Below are positions 42,626-50,026 of a stretch of 64,000 nucleotides of DNA, piece after piece. Source of the DNA: Acidaminococcus sp. (GTDB lineage Bacteria; Bacillota; Negativicutes; Acidaminococcales; Acidaminococcaceae). Numbering within the stretch: the first letter of the stretch is position 1; each line of letters opens with the position of its first letter. Under the pieces are notes generated by a model, which was not told where the DNA came from, did not search any database, and worked only from the letters and a program-made list of their open reading frames with translations. The translations under genes and the position numbers were made by a program. The stretch lies in the NCBI GenBank assembly GCA_019416065.1, contig DXYB01000006.1, forward strand, positions 1-64,000. The letters run 5' to 3'.

Positions 42626-43277
42626 ACTGGATACATTGAATGTAGAAGTCTTGCTCCCCTCTTCCATAGCTGAAGACAAGAACGTAAAAGCTATTGCTAA
42701 AGTTGTAACGGAAAAGCTACTGCAAGTAAACGATGACACAAAGCTAATTTTGCTATGGGAGCAGCTGCCAAACTACGACGACGCAAAACTTTCAAATCTT
42801 GCATGGCAGCTGCACGTTGATTTATATGATTCATCACTATCCAAAGCACAGCGGGTACAGCTAATACGGAATAGCATTCTGCGGCACCGCTACAGAGGGA
42901 CTAAATATGCTGTAGAATCTGCTTTGCAATCCGTATTTAATACAGGGCAGGTAGAAGAATGGCAAGAGTACGGCGGCAACCCGTACCATTTCCATATTAA
43001 CGGACTAACAGAAACGCTGCAAAATAAAAGCCGAATAAATAAGCTGGTAGACCTGATTGTGAAATCAAAGAATCTGCGCAGTTGGTGTGATGAAATACAG
43101 TTTGAGCGAGAGACAACAGGAAACATTTTTATCGGCGGCGCCGTTGTTGATGATACAGAGTTAACTTTATCGAGCAGCTTTGATGAATCATTTAACTTCA
43201 ATAAGAATGTATATCTTGGTGCGACGGTGCTGGAAGACACGGAAACTACAGTATATAGTGCTGTAGATTTTAAATAG
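42618..43277 (+). CDS. tail protein I
   Basis: A 219-aa gpI-family protein: LPNYDDAKLSNLAWQLHVDL and HRYRGTKYAVESAL are typical. ATG 42618 is used and lies inside gpJ. Joins baseplate and fibre. Confidence 0.88.
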   Translation: MNKLDTLNVEVLLPSSIAEDKNVKAIAKVVTEKLLQVNDDTKLILLWEQLPNYDDAKLSNLAWQLHVDLYDSSLSKAQRVQLIRNSILRHRYRGTKYAVESALQSVFNTGQVEEWQEYGGNPYHFHINGLTETLQNKSRINKLVDLIVKSKNLRSWCDEIQFERETTGNIFIGGAVVDDTELTLSSSFDESFNFNKNVYLGATVLEDTETTVYSAVDFK

Positions 43278-43288
43278 GAGGCAGAAAA

Positions 43289-44356
43289 ATGGCAAACTGG
43301 CAAGGATTTTCATTAACGGACAAAGGGTTTGCTCTGCAGGCAAAAATCAACGCAGGGAAAGCAATGCTGAAGTTTACAAAAATCAGCATTGGCAGCGGCG
43401 TGGCGGGTAACGGAGTACCGAGCAACTTAGTACAAAAAGAAAAAGATTTAACTATAGGCAGCATTACGCCTGAAGGGCAGCTGGTAAAAATCGTTACTAC
43501 GCTGACCAATGAGGGCGTGCAAAAAGCCTTCAAAGAACGGGAAATGGGCCTGTATGCGCAGGACCCGGACGAAGGCGAAATTATGTATGCATATATGATT
43601 GACCAAGACCCTGACACCCTGCCCGCAGAAGGCAGCACTACGATTGTGTCAAAGCGGTTAACGTTGGCATTGACATTTAGTAATACCGGAAACGTTACAG
43701 CGGTACTGGACAGCAAGCAGCTGCTAACGTTTGGCGACCTTGAGACGAAAGCAGACGATGGAACTGGTGCCAGCACAGCGGACAATAAGGCTGCTACTCC
43801 TGCATGGGTACGGGAGCAGGTAAGTAACGGCACTAGTGGCATGGCTGCACAATCATGGGTACAGAATCTGCTAAGTACTTTCACTAACTTCAAAACGTCC
43901 CAGATTACAGACTTTGCTGATGGACTTATTAAAAAATTAGCACTAACCACTACCATTGGGGGCGTCAATGCTTTACAGACTAATAGCTGGTTTGGACAGC
44001 TGTTGAAAATGGTGCTGACTGCATCTGGTGTAAAATACAATATCGCACAGAACGGATACGTATGTTTGGGCTCATTTTTTGGTGGCCTAATTATACAGTG
44101 GGGAGATTATGACAACGCAAACGGTCTATCCGCAATCACATATCCAATTTCGCTAAAAAACAAGCCTTTTGTAATTGTGACAACTGAAGGCGATCCCGCA
44201 GGATGGAACAATAATATAAATGGTATTGCCATAGCTGGAGCAGATATTATTACAGCGTCAAATGCCAAAGCTAACATATTGTCAAAATGGATAGTTGAGA
44301 ATGGTTCAATTCTTCGGCAAGGACAAAACGTGAGAGTCGTCATAATTGGGATATAA
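43289..44356 (+). CDS. tail fibre protein (collar type)
   Basis: A 355-aa fibre. The N-terminal baseplate-binding domain (SLTDKGFALQAKINAGKAML, then FTKISIGSG) matches P2 H / DUF3751 fibres. The C-terminal third is a separate receptor-binding module (YVCLGSFFGGLIIQWGDYDN, ending VRVVIIGI). Defines host range. TAGGAGG precedes the start. Confidence 0.88.
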   Translation: MANWQGFSLTDKGFALQAKINAGKAMLKFTKISIGSGVAGNGVPSNLVQKEKDLTIGSITPEGQLVKIVTTLTNEGVQKAFKEREMGLYAQDPDEGEIMYAYMIDQDPDTLPAEGSTTIVSKRLTLALTFSNTGNVTAVLDSKQLLTFGDLETKADDGTGASTADNKAATPAWVREQVSNGTSGMAAQSWVQNLLSTFTNFKTSQITDFADGLIKKLALTTTIGGVNALQTNSWFGQLLKMVLTASGVKYNIAQNGYVCLGSFFGGLIIQWGDYDNANGLSAITYPISLKNKPFVIVTTEGDPAGWNNNINGIAIAGADIITASNAKANILSKWIVENGSILRQGQNVRVVIIGI

Positions 44357-44377
44357 ATACTTAACTTACTTAATTGA

Positions 44378-44510
44378 TTATTTGCCGATTACGATGGCAA
44401 ACATAGCATCTCCGGAGCCATGAACTCCAGAGGGTCCAATATCTGTGTTTTTTGCAAGCCCTTTTTGGAGAAAGTTGCAAAATAAATTTGGAGGTTGTTG
44501 CATCTCCAAA
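44378..44510 (-). pseudogene. reversed fragment resembling a tail-fibre 3' end
   Basis: On the minus strand an open frame ends GPSGVHGSGDAMFAIVIGK with stop at 44380-44378, 22 nt from the stop of the fibre gene and converging with it. The composition looks like the end of a fibre or lectin module. It has no start or ribosome site and runs into the 23-bp repeats. It could be an inactive alternative fibre tip or chance. Confidence 0.3.
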
Positions 44511-44525
44511 ATGGAGAATGTTGCA
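44466..44525 (+). repeat. 23-bp tandem repeat, three units
   Basis: TGGAGRWWGTTGCA occurs at 44466-44479, 44489-44502 and 44512-44525, exactly 23 bp apart. Only the 14-bp motif is conserved, and the 9-bp spacers vary. That argues for protein-binding sites rather than recent duplication. They lie between the fibre stop and its terminator. Confidence 0.75.
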
Positions 44526-44532
44526 AACTCGC

Positions 44533-44558
44533 TGCCAGCCGTTTTGGCTGGCATTTTT
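44533..44558 (+). terminator. intrinsic terminator after the fibre gene
   Basis: TGCCAGCC (44533-44540) pairs perfectly with GGCTGGCA (44546-44553) around GTTTT, followed by TTTTT. Confidence 0.88.
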
Positions 44559-44589
44559 CATGCAAGCTATGAAGTCTTGAATTAACGTC

Positions 44590-44793
44590 TTAATACTGCG
44601 CCCCTGCGTGTTGCTGGCTGGCACGGACCATTCTGTCATTCAGGCTGGATTCCCGCAGACGGTTATTGCTTCCCGGGAACAGTATCAGCTCCACATGGTG
44701 GGTCAGCCGTCCAATTAGTGCCGTGGTCATCCGCTCATCATACAGTACATTCACCCATTGAGAAAACTCCAGGTTGGTAGTCATAATCACCGG
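44590..44793 (-). pseudogene. IstB-like ATPase C-terminal remnant (IS21 family)
   Basis: The minus-strand frame reads KKPVIMTTNLEFSQWVNVLY and ends QQHAGAQY. This matches the end of IS21 helper ATPase IstB. The Walker motifs and all upstream sequence are missing, so it is a remnant of about 65 codons. It abuts the truncated integrase. Confidence 0.75.
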
Positions 44794-45164
44794 CTTTTTC
44801 TCATGTCATCGATGATTCTTTGATAGTCCATGTATTTCAGACTGACAAACGGTTCCTGGTGCAGGGATGATAGATGCTTGAATGAATTTTCATAGCTGCA
44901 CAGTGTCGATTTTGATGGCGCGGTATCTGCCGTGTGTGCTGGCAACCACCGATGGTACAGTTCTTCCAATGTGATTTGATGCCCAGGAAGGGAGCGATGG
45001 TTATGAGTTTTGTTGTAGTCAGCTTGAAATATTTCAGCGTCAATCTGGTTAGTGAAGTATTCAACAGGTTTTTGCTTACCGTTTTCAGATATTACAAAAG
45101 CAAACGGGCGCCTACGGTTTCCTGATAATTTCTTGATACATCCGTATCCATTTGGTTTACGCAT
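44787..45164 (-). pseudogene. truncated tyrosine recombinase (N-terminal part)
   Basis: 125 codons of a phage-type integrase: an N-terminal arm-binding region (YGCIKKLSGNRRRPFAFVIS, EYFTNQIDAEIFQADYNKT) and a core-binding SAM-like domain (TLEELYHRWLPAHTA). It stops before any catalytic residue, exactly where the IstB remnant begins. AAAGGAGGT precedes ATG 45164, but a CCTCC/GGAGG hairpin (45175-45189) covers that site. It is unrelated in sequence to the phage integrase at the left end. Confidence 0.75.
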
Positions 45165-45216
45165 AATAATTAAACCTCCTTTATGGAGGCTATTTTAATA
45201 CAGGAGGATGAAGTAA

Positions 45217-45669
45217 ATGAGCGGAACAAATGTTGATTATTATATTTCCGGTTTTGATGCGGAAGGTAAGCGGGTAGGTTCTCTTATCTGTGAGTTCGAT
45301 CCGACAAAGAATAAAAATGCGGATAAACTGACCGCATTAAAAGATAAAGCGGCTTCCATGTTTTCTGGTGCTTCGGTGATTGAAGTCGTTTCCGCGGAAG
45401 ATTACAACAAATATCTGACAGGAACTTATATTCGTGGTACAGATGGGGCTCCAACCGCTTATACGGCACCGGAACCAACAGCAGAAGAGAAACAAGCAGC
45501 TAAGAAGGCCACTTTACAATCTTTATACGAAGCAGATAAAGAAGAACTTATGAAGTATTATCTGTCTGCCGCTATTGCCGGGGATACAGATACGCAGACC
45601 GAATTAAAGCAGGAACTGTCTGATTTAGATGCTCAGTTTGACATGGATATGAAAGCATTAGATGAATAA
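45217..45669 (+). CDS. probable tail-fibre region protein
   Basis: A 150-aa acidic protein. A compact N-terminal half (YYISGFDAEGKRVGSLICEF) is followed by a Pro/Ala-rich linker (YTAPEPTAEEKQAAKK) and a C-terminal helix. Its place after the fibre suggests an assembly chaperone or fibre accessory. Not recognised. CAGGAGG precedes the start. Confidence 0.55.
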   Translation: MSGTNVDYYISGFDAEGKRVGSLICEFDPTKNKNADKLTALKDKAASMFSGASVIEVVSAEDYNKYLTGTYIRGTDGAPTAYTAPEPTAEEKQAAKKATLQSLYEADKEELMKYYLSAAIAGDTDTQTELKQELSDLDAQFDMDMKALDE

Positions 45670-45677
45670 GGAGGAAT

Positions 45678-45827
45678 ATGATTATGGCATTTAAGCTCAA
45701 GAAAAGATGTGTACGCTGTTTGAAAGTTTTACGTGAGGATGGAACTTGTCAGAATCCTAAATGTGTAATGTATGTTCCTGAGAAAAAGCAAGGGGATACA
45801 AAAACGGAGGATAAAGCAAAAGCATGA
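45678..45827 (+). CDS. small zinc-ribbon protein, 49 aa
   Basis: ATG 45678 (or 45684) after AGGAGG encodes a basic peptide with CVRC and CQNPKC, a four-cysteine zinc site, and a Lys-rich tail. The stop overlaps the next start as ATGA. Function unknown. Confidence 0.6.
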   Translation: MIMAFKLKKRCVRCLKVLREDGTCQNPKCVMYVPEKKQGDTKTEDKAKA

Positions 45828-46165
45828 CATGGTGGGAGATAGTACCTTACCTAGCAGCTGCTCTCTCCTCCTTGTTTTCCGGGATCCTGCTTTACGAATG
45901 GAAGCAGCAACGGACACAAAGCAAGGAAGAAGAAGCAAGCCAAGAGCAAAAACACGAAGCCCTTGTTAAAGGGGTAGAAGCCCTTCTGCGTGACCGTTTG
46001 ATTTTCGGTATGGACGACTGTATCGCAAAAGGGTGTGCACCTATTAGCACGGTGGAAATCATGGGCTCAATGTACATGGCGTATCACAATTTAGGCGGGA
46101 ACGGGCTAGTAACAGAACTGTATAAGAAGTTCGTAGCACTGCCTCATGTACAGGCAAAGAGGTGA
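45824..46165 (+). CDS. lysis-module membrane protein (holin-associated)
   Basis: A 113-aa protein. An N-terminal membrane helix (WWEIVPYLAAALSSLFSGIL) is followed by an acidic linker and a conserved soluble part (VEALLRDRLIFGMDDCIAKG, AYHNLGGNGLVTELYKKF). This pattern is common next to holins in Firmicute phages. Probably membrane-bound and part of lysis. Confidence 0.65.
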   Translation: MTWWEIVPYLAAALSSLFSGILLYEWKQQRTQSKEEEASQEQKHEALVKGVEALLRDRLIFGMDDCIAKGCAPISTVEIMGSMYMAYHNLGGNGLVTELYKKFVALPHVQAKR

Positions 46166-46171
46166 TACCCT

Positions 46172-46366
46172 TTGTTTCAGTTTGAAAAAATCGACCTGGA
46201 AAACATACTGGTGATTGTGGCCTTATCAGTAAGCCTGATAATGGCCATTTTTTATAGCCTGGACAACCTAGCCATGAGTATAGTAACCGGCTTACTAGGG
46301 TACATAGGAGGCAGCGTAACGAGGCCTTCACAGAAAGGAGGTGACAGAGATGACAAGACAAGTTAG
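46172..46366 (+). CDS. putative holin
   Basis: A 64-aa protein with two membrane helices (about 10-28 and 33-50) and a charged C-terminal tail (KGGDRDDKTS), directly before the endolysin. TTG start with AGAGGTG upstream. Would form the lesion that frees the amidase. Confidence 0.72.
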   Translation: MFQFEKIDLENILVIVALSVSLIMAIFYSLDNLAMSIVTGLLGYIGGSVTRPSQKGGDRDDKTS

Positions 46367-46952
46367 TCTTACTGAGCTAAAAAGTATGGCTGCAACACAG
46401 CGGCCGCAAATCTGGGAGGAAGCCCGCAACATGGGACGGGAACCAAAAATTTACCTGCATTGGACGGCGGGCCGATATGACACCGACTTCAAAGATTACC
46501 ACGTTTGTATTCATGGGGACGGTAAAATTTTTATCACCACGGATGATTTAAGCGAGACATTAGCACACACGTGGCACAGGAACACGGGCAGCATTGGCGT
46601 AGCGCTTGACTGTGCGTATGGAGCGACCACGAACGACTTAGGCGACTATGCGCCAACAGGTGCACAAATTGAAACCATGGCACAAGTTATTACAGCCCTT
46701 GCAGACGCCTTGTGGCTAACCATTGATAAGCCTCACGTCATGACGCATGGAGAGGCAGCGGATAACGAGGATGGACTCTGGGCCGGCGAACCGTACGGAC
46801 CGAAAACCACTTGTGAGCGGTGGGATTTGGAATTTTTAGGCACCAGTGAAAGCCCGCGTTTTAATCCCTATGCTACAGATGGAAGCCGTGGCGGCGATGT
46901 ACTGAGAGGAAAAGCCAACTGGTACAGAGCACAAGAAAAGAAGGGAGCATAA
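46350..46952 (+). CDS. N-acetylmuramoyl-L-alanine amidase (endolysin)
   Basis: A 200-aa amidase_2/PGRP-type enzyme that cuts between MurNAc and the stem peptide. Zinc-site candidates are His in YLHWTAG and HVMTHGEAAD. HTWHRNTGSIGVALDC is also typical. ATG 46350 follows AAAGGAGGTGAC and overlaps the holin by 17 nt. Confidence 0.85.
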   Translation: MTRQVSLTELKSMAATQRPQIWEEARNMGREPKIYLHWTAGRYDTDFKDYHVCIHGDGKIFITTDDLSETLAHTWHRNTGSIGVALDCAYGATTNDLGDYAPTGAQIETMAQVITALADALWLTIDKPHVMTHGEAADNEDGLWAGEPYGPKTTCERWDLEFLGTSESPRFNPYATDGSRGGDVLRGKANWYRAQEKKGA

Positions 46953-46955
46953 GCT

Positions 46956-47237
46956 ATGAGTAAATGGACAGATATCCGGGACGGCGTTCTGGAAGCCCTG
47001 GACGTTGATACCGTAACGGAAAACTTAAAGCAGCAAATGACCGCAAGTTTACTGTCTGAGGGCGTCCCTGCACTGGAAGCAGTAGCAGCAAAATTTGTAA
47101 GTCAGATTCAGGCAGAAGCCGGCAAGGAAAATGGCTGGAACAAAGTCAGAGACAGTATTGTGTTGCCTATGGTCATTAACATCGGACTATGGTTAGTAAA
47201 GACTGTATTGAATAAGACAGCTGTAGAGAAAAACTAA
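46956..47237 (+). CDS. small late protein after the endolysin
   Basis: A 93-aa helical protein with a hydrophobic C-terminal segment (IVLPMVINIGLWLVKTVL). Possibly a second lysis factor or antiholin. Not recognised. It ends the late operon before a strong terminator. Confidence 0.55.
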   Translation: MSKWTDIRDGVLEALDVDTVTENLKQQMTASLLSEGVPALEAVAAKFVSQIQAEAGKENGWNKVRDSIVLPMVINIGLWLVKTVLNKTAVEKN

Positions 47238-47260
47238 ACCGTAAATAGTGGAAGTACACA

Positions 47261-47306
47261 AATACCCGTAGAGCTAGAAATAATCTGGCTCTACGGGTAT
47301 TTTTAT
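47261..47306 (+). terminator. late operon terminator
   Basis: AATACCCGTAGAGC (47261-47274) pairs perfectly with GCTCTACGGGTATT (47288-47301), followed by a T-rich tail. A 14-bp perfect stem, very strong. Confidence 0.92.
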
Positions 47307-47328
47307 TTAAATTTATCTTGAAATAATA

Positions 47329-47357
47329 TTGACAAAATAATCAAAATATGATATTAT
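47329..47357 (+). promoter_or_regulatory. promoter of the second tiny-peptide module
   Basis: TTGACA (47329-47334), a 17-nt spacer and TATTAT (47352-47357), 27 nt before a 30-codon ORF. Parallels the consensus promoter at 24014. Confidence 0.75.
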
Positions 47358-47383
47358 ATAACCATCAAGAGGGAGGTGGATAG

Positions 47384-47476
47384 ATGAAGAAAAAGCGAAA
47401 GAAAATAAAGAAATGGGCCGCATTGCTTATCTTAATTCTTGAAGCCCTCAAACTTCTAAAAGAATTGTTAAGCTAG
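47384..47476 (+). CDS. 30-aa cationic-hydrophobic peptide, type I toxin-like
   Basis: ATG 47384 follows GGGAGGTGG and encodes a lysine-rich start (MKKKRKKIKK) and a Leu/Ile helix (AALLILILEALKLLKELLS). The amphipathic, cationic form and strong expression signals resemble type I toxins. GC-rich inverted repeats follow the stop (for example GGGCGG/CCGCCC and CCTCT/AGAGG, about 47493-47527). No antisense RNA is proven. Confidence 0.55.
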   Translation: MKKKRKKIKKWAALLILILEALKLLKELLS

Positions 47477-47557
47477 CGACCCTCACGGCCGAAGGGCGGC
47501 GGGATATCCGCCCACCTCTTCTAGAGGTATCATATCATGAAAAGGTAGGGATATCAA

Positions 47558-47704
47558 ATGAAATTAAAAATGACAGACTTGTTAATACTAATCTGTTTAA
47601 TTAGTTCTATCCGTTCTGTAGATAATATAAGCTATCTTATTTGGGCATGTACCGTAATTTATGTTGTATGCAGAGTTTTAGACTGGAGAAAAGGCCATGA
47701 ATGA
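47558..47704 (+). CDS. 48-aa membrane peptide coupled to AT-hook/RHH gene
   Basis: ATG 47558 (AGGTAGGG upstream) encodes two hydrophobic segments (LLILICLISSIRS and YLIWACTVIYVVCRV) with a basic end. Its stop at 47702-47704 overlaps the next start at 47697. Same arrangement as 24224-24304. Confidence 0.55.
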   Translation: MKLKMTDLLILICLISSIRSVDNISYLIWACTVIYVVCRVLDWRKGHE

Positions 47705-47915
47705 GGAAAAGAAACAATGGGGCGGCCGTAGGGCAGGCGCTGGCCGCCCAAAAGGAACTACAAAAGGTTACAGCATCCAGAGAAAGCAGCACCAAGTAAG
47801 AGCATTTGAAGATGAGTGGGATATTATAAAACGATTTTCTAAACTGGTAAAGACTTCTAAAAAAGAAGAGTGTTTGAAAGCTGTAGAAGCCTTAGAGGAA
47901 AACCGGAAAATATAG
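47697..47915 (+). CDS. small AT-hook/RHH-like DNA-binding protein (copy 3)
   Basis: A 72-aa paralogue of 24301 and 24582: WGGRRAGAGRPKGTTK at the N-terminus, then HQVRAFEDEWDIIKRFSKLV. Coupled to the preceding membrane peptide. Last gene before the IS256-family insertion. Confidence 0.65.
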   Translation: MNEEKKQWGGRRAGAGRPKGTTKGYSIQRKQHQVRAFEDEWDIIKRFSKLVKTSKKEECLKAVEALEENRKI

Positions 47916-47952
47916 AAACAAAACGACTACATGGAAAATTTTGCCTTGCTGA

Positions 47953-47960
47953 ATTCCACG
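47953..47960 (+). repeat. 8-bp target site duplication, left copy
   Basis: ATTCCACG here and at 49475-49482 flank the insertion sequence exactly. An 8-bp duplication is within the IS256-family norm. Confidence 0.85.
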
Positions 47961-49474
47961 AGTCAAGCCCAAATTTGTGTGTAAATTGATCTTTTGCTCT
48001 TAGGTACTTGTATCGTTGGGGATGCTCTGCATCCCTTAGTTGAGATTTAGCATTCTTGAAGGTACTGTCAAGGGCGCATAGCGCCTCAAAGAGGTTCCCT
48101 TGACAGTTGCTGAAAGAATGCTATTTCATGCCGCCTGTAATTTTCGCTGCTCACTGGCTAGTTCAGCGAGCTGTTGGATAGACTCAGAACCCAGCAGTTT
48201 CTTGTATGTTGCTTGACTAAAGAGTGCTTTCCCATTAGTTACAACCTCATCTCTTTCTAATAATACAGAGCCCATAAGGCGGAGCAGTGATTCCTCGTTA
48301 GGAAATATTCCAATCACAGAAGAACGACGTTTGAGTTCCTTATTAAGCCGTTCAATATGGTTTAAAGTCCGGAAGTAACGCCGCAGAGCTTTTGGTACGG
48401 TCATAACAGTCATAGCACTTTCAAATCCTTCATCCAGACAGGCCATAGCAGATTCTGCTACGTCTTTGTAGTCAGCAATGATTTCATCCCGCTTTTTACG
48501 AGCATCTTCAATGGTTTTGCAGCTCCACATACTTTGTAGATCCGCACGGATACCAGTTTGGTACTTCTTGGGTGCTTTCTCCGAAATGTTCTTAGAGAAA
48601 TGGAACTGGCAGCGCTGCCAAGGAACATCAGTGAAAGCATTGTTAACGGCATCCAGAATCCCTTCATGAGCATCCGAGGTAATCATCAGGACACCTTTTA
48701 ATCCTCGATTTTTCAAGCTTTTGAAAAAAGCATTCCAAGTAGGTTTGGACTCGTTATTATATACGTCAAATCCAAGAATTTCACGATGCCCAAATTGGTT
48801 GGTTCCATAGGCAATCATAAATGCTCTGGAGATAATTCTATGGTTAACTCTGACTTTAAAGTAAGTCGAATCAACGGTCAGAAACGGGTAATAGCCGGTC
48901 AATGGGCGTGTCCGGAATTCTTGTACCTTCTTATCAAGCTCTTTGCAGACCTCTGAAACAGATGACTTGGAGAAACTAGTCCCACAAAGGGTTTCCATAA
49001 CTTTTGAAACTTTCCTGGTGGCTACACCGTTCACGACCATTTCTGCCATGCTGGAAATTAGTGCAGCCTCGCTCCGGCAGTAGTTATCAAAGACCATGGT
49101 CTTAAAAGGGACATTACGGTGTCTGGGGACAGTCAGTGTAATGCGGCCAATCCGCGTCGTAAGCTCCCGTTCTCTTACGCCGTTGCGGCTGTCTGTACGC
49201 TCTTCGGATCGTTCGTAAGGTTCAGCTTTCAGCTGTGCACTGGATTCAGCCATAAGGATGCTGTTGAGACAGTTCTGCAGTAATTCCCGGAATGCGTGAT
49301 CACGGTCTTTTGAAAGAAGTTGTAGAATTTCTTCCTGATTCAATGTAATATTAAGGTGAGCCATTAGTTTGTCCTCCTAAGTATTATGTTGATTGTCGTG
49401 AATTACATTATACCTAAGAGGCGAGCTTTTGGCTCTTCTTATTTTTTAATTTACACCATTATACGGACTTTACC
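47961..49474 (-). mobile_element. IS256-family insertion sequence, 1514 bp
   Basis: The terminal inverted repeats match at 18 of 27 positions by my alignment, sharing GTGTAAATT on the inner side (left end 47961-47987, right end 49448-49474 inverted). It contains a single full-length transposase gene and is flanked by an 8-bp direct repeat. It looks intact and recent. Confidence 0.88.
48126..49364 (-). CDS. IS256-family (Mutator-type) transposase
   Basis: A 412-aa DDE transposase. Asp in FLTVDSTYFKVRVNH and in MITSDAHEGI, then the WQRCQFHFSKN block and a late Glu region (RTLNHIERLNKELKRR) are family signatures. AGGAGG precedes ATG 49364. Length is normal and no interruption is seen. Confidence 0.93.
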   Translation of the reverse strand: MAHLNITLNQEEILQLLSKDRDHAFRELLQNCLNSILMAESSAQLKAEPYERSEERTDSRNGVRERELTTRIGRITLTVPRHRNVPFKTMVFDNYCRSEAALISSMAEMVVNGVATRKVSKVMETLCGTSFSKSSVSEVCKELDKKVQEFRTRPLTGYYPFLTVDSTYFKVRVNHRIISRAFMIAYGTNQFGHREILGFDVYNNESKPTWNAFFKSLKNRGLKGVLMITSDAHEGILDAVNNAFTDVPWQRCQFHFSKNISEKAPKKYQTGIRADLQSMWSCKTIEDARKKRDEIIADYKDVAESAMACLDEGFESAMTVMTVPKALRRYFRTLNHIERLNKELKRRSSVIGIFPNEESLLRLMGSVLLERDEVVTNGKALFSQATYKKLLGSESIQQLAELASEQRKLQAA

Positions 49475-49482
49475 ATTCCACG
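49475..49482 (+). repeat. 8-bp target site duplication, right copy
   Basis: ATTCCACG, the partner of 47953-47960. It lies between a weak -35 region and the -10 TATAAT (49490-49495) of the following gene. Confidence 0.85.
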
Positions 49483-49489
49483 TTTCTGA

Positions 49490-49495
49490 TATAAT
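49490..49495 (+). promoter_or_regulatory. -10 element split from its -35 by the IS
   Basis: TATAAT 28 nt before the next ORF. Before insertion TTGCTG (about 47947-47952) would have stood 16 nt upstream. Now the IS end supplies only TTTACC at 49469-49474 with a 15-nt spacer. Confidence 0.5.
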
Positions 49496-49522
49496 GGAAA
49501 TATTAAAGAGGGGGTGCATGTA

Positions 49523-49729
49523 ATGAACACCAAGAATTCAAAACAAATTAATGCTTTCACCTTAGGCGCTGCATCTGTGTTAGACATTGGTGCAACTATC
49601 TATAACTTTAACCATTCGGCGACACCTTCCCAAACTGATTTTCAAGCCCTTGCATCCGATTGGCAAGCAGTAGGACAGGATTTGCGGCAAGCTATTACAT
49701 CCGGCAAAAATACGGCAAAAAAACAATGA
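49523..49729 (+). CDS. small protein at the right prophage end
   Basis: A 68-aa protein with one moderately hydrophobic stretch (AFTLGAASVLDIGATIYNF). ATG 49523 follows AGAGGGGG by 8 nt. Its last codons contain the right integrase arm repeat. Genes in this slot often alter the lysogen. Function unknown. Confidence 0.55.
   Translation: MNTKNSKQINAFTLGAASVLDIGATIYNFNHSATPSQTDFQALASDWQAVGQDLRQAITSGKNTAKKQ
49703..49721 (+). repeat. right 19-bp arm-type repeat
   Basis: GGCAAAAATACGGCAAAAA, identical to 9606-9624 and in the same orientation, 118 bp from attR. It overlaps the end of the last prophage gene. Confidence 0.65.
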
Positions 49730-49838
49730 AAATACAGCAATTTATATAAAGAAATTTTTATTTCTAAAAATGGCCACTGTGATATATACACGCTGTAGCA
49801 ATCTATATAAAATTTCTTTTCGATTAACTCACAATGCT
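49730..49838. other. A+T-rich segment before attR
   Basis: No gene seen. Two similar A+T-rich blocks both contain TATATAAA and could be further integrase or IHF-like sites. This is only suggestive. Confidence 0.3.
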
Positions 49839-49889
49839 AAATAAGAGAACTAAAGCTCGCAACCCCAGTGGATGCGGGCTTTTTCTAGT
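49839..49889 (+). repeat. attR, also a terminator
   Basis: The partner of attL: AAATAAGAGAA (49840-49850), CCCAGTGG (49865-49872), TGCGGG and TTTTTCTA in the same order. The stem GCTCGCA/TGCGGGC with TTTTT works as a terminator. Differences from attL show the two copies are not identical. Confidence 0.7.
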
Positions 49890-49977
49890 GGTAGCTGCGA
49901 AGACTTGTACGGAATACTCGAAGAAGGATACTGGGATGATTTATTTATAGGAAGTATTGGCCCCTAATTGTTCTTTG

Positions 49978-49986
49978 TGGTAAAAT
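49978..49986 (+). promoter_or_regulatory. probable lpxB promoter
   Basis: TGGTAAAAT, an extended -10 element, lies 41 nt before the lpxB start. No convincing -35 is seen. Being outside attR, it belongs to the host and survives integration. Confidence 0.45.
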
Positions 49987-50026
49987 AGACTGAATGATTC
50001 TGTTCTTTTCATGAAAGGAGACACAA

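Larger units (their letters stand above)
9552..49890. mobile_element. temperate myovirus-type prophage, about 40 kb
   Basis: All modules of a temperate phage are present: integrase and CI repressor on the minus strand, then early, replication, packaging, head, contractile tail and lysis genes on the plus strand. The ends are set by the imperfect att repeats and the matching 19-bp arm-type repeats at 9606 and 49703. Core genes look intact, so it may be inducible. It has accumulated an IS256-family insertion, a decayed IstB/integrase segment and one frameshifted small gene. Confidence 0.93.

Noticed and set aside
44466..44525. Short CRISPR-like array
   Set aside because: The repeat period is 23 bp with 9-bp gaps, far too short, and no cas genes are nearby.
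44370..44639. 89-aa minus-strand ORF after the fibre
   Set aside because: This frame crosses the terminator and repeats and yields no sensible protein. The neighbouring frame with the fibre-like ending is the better reading.
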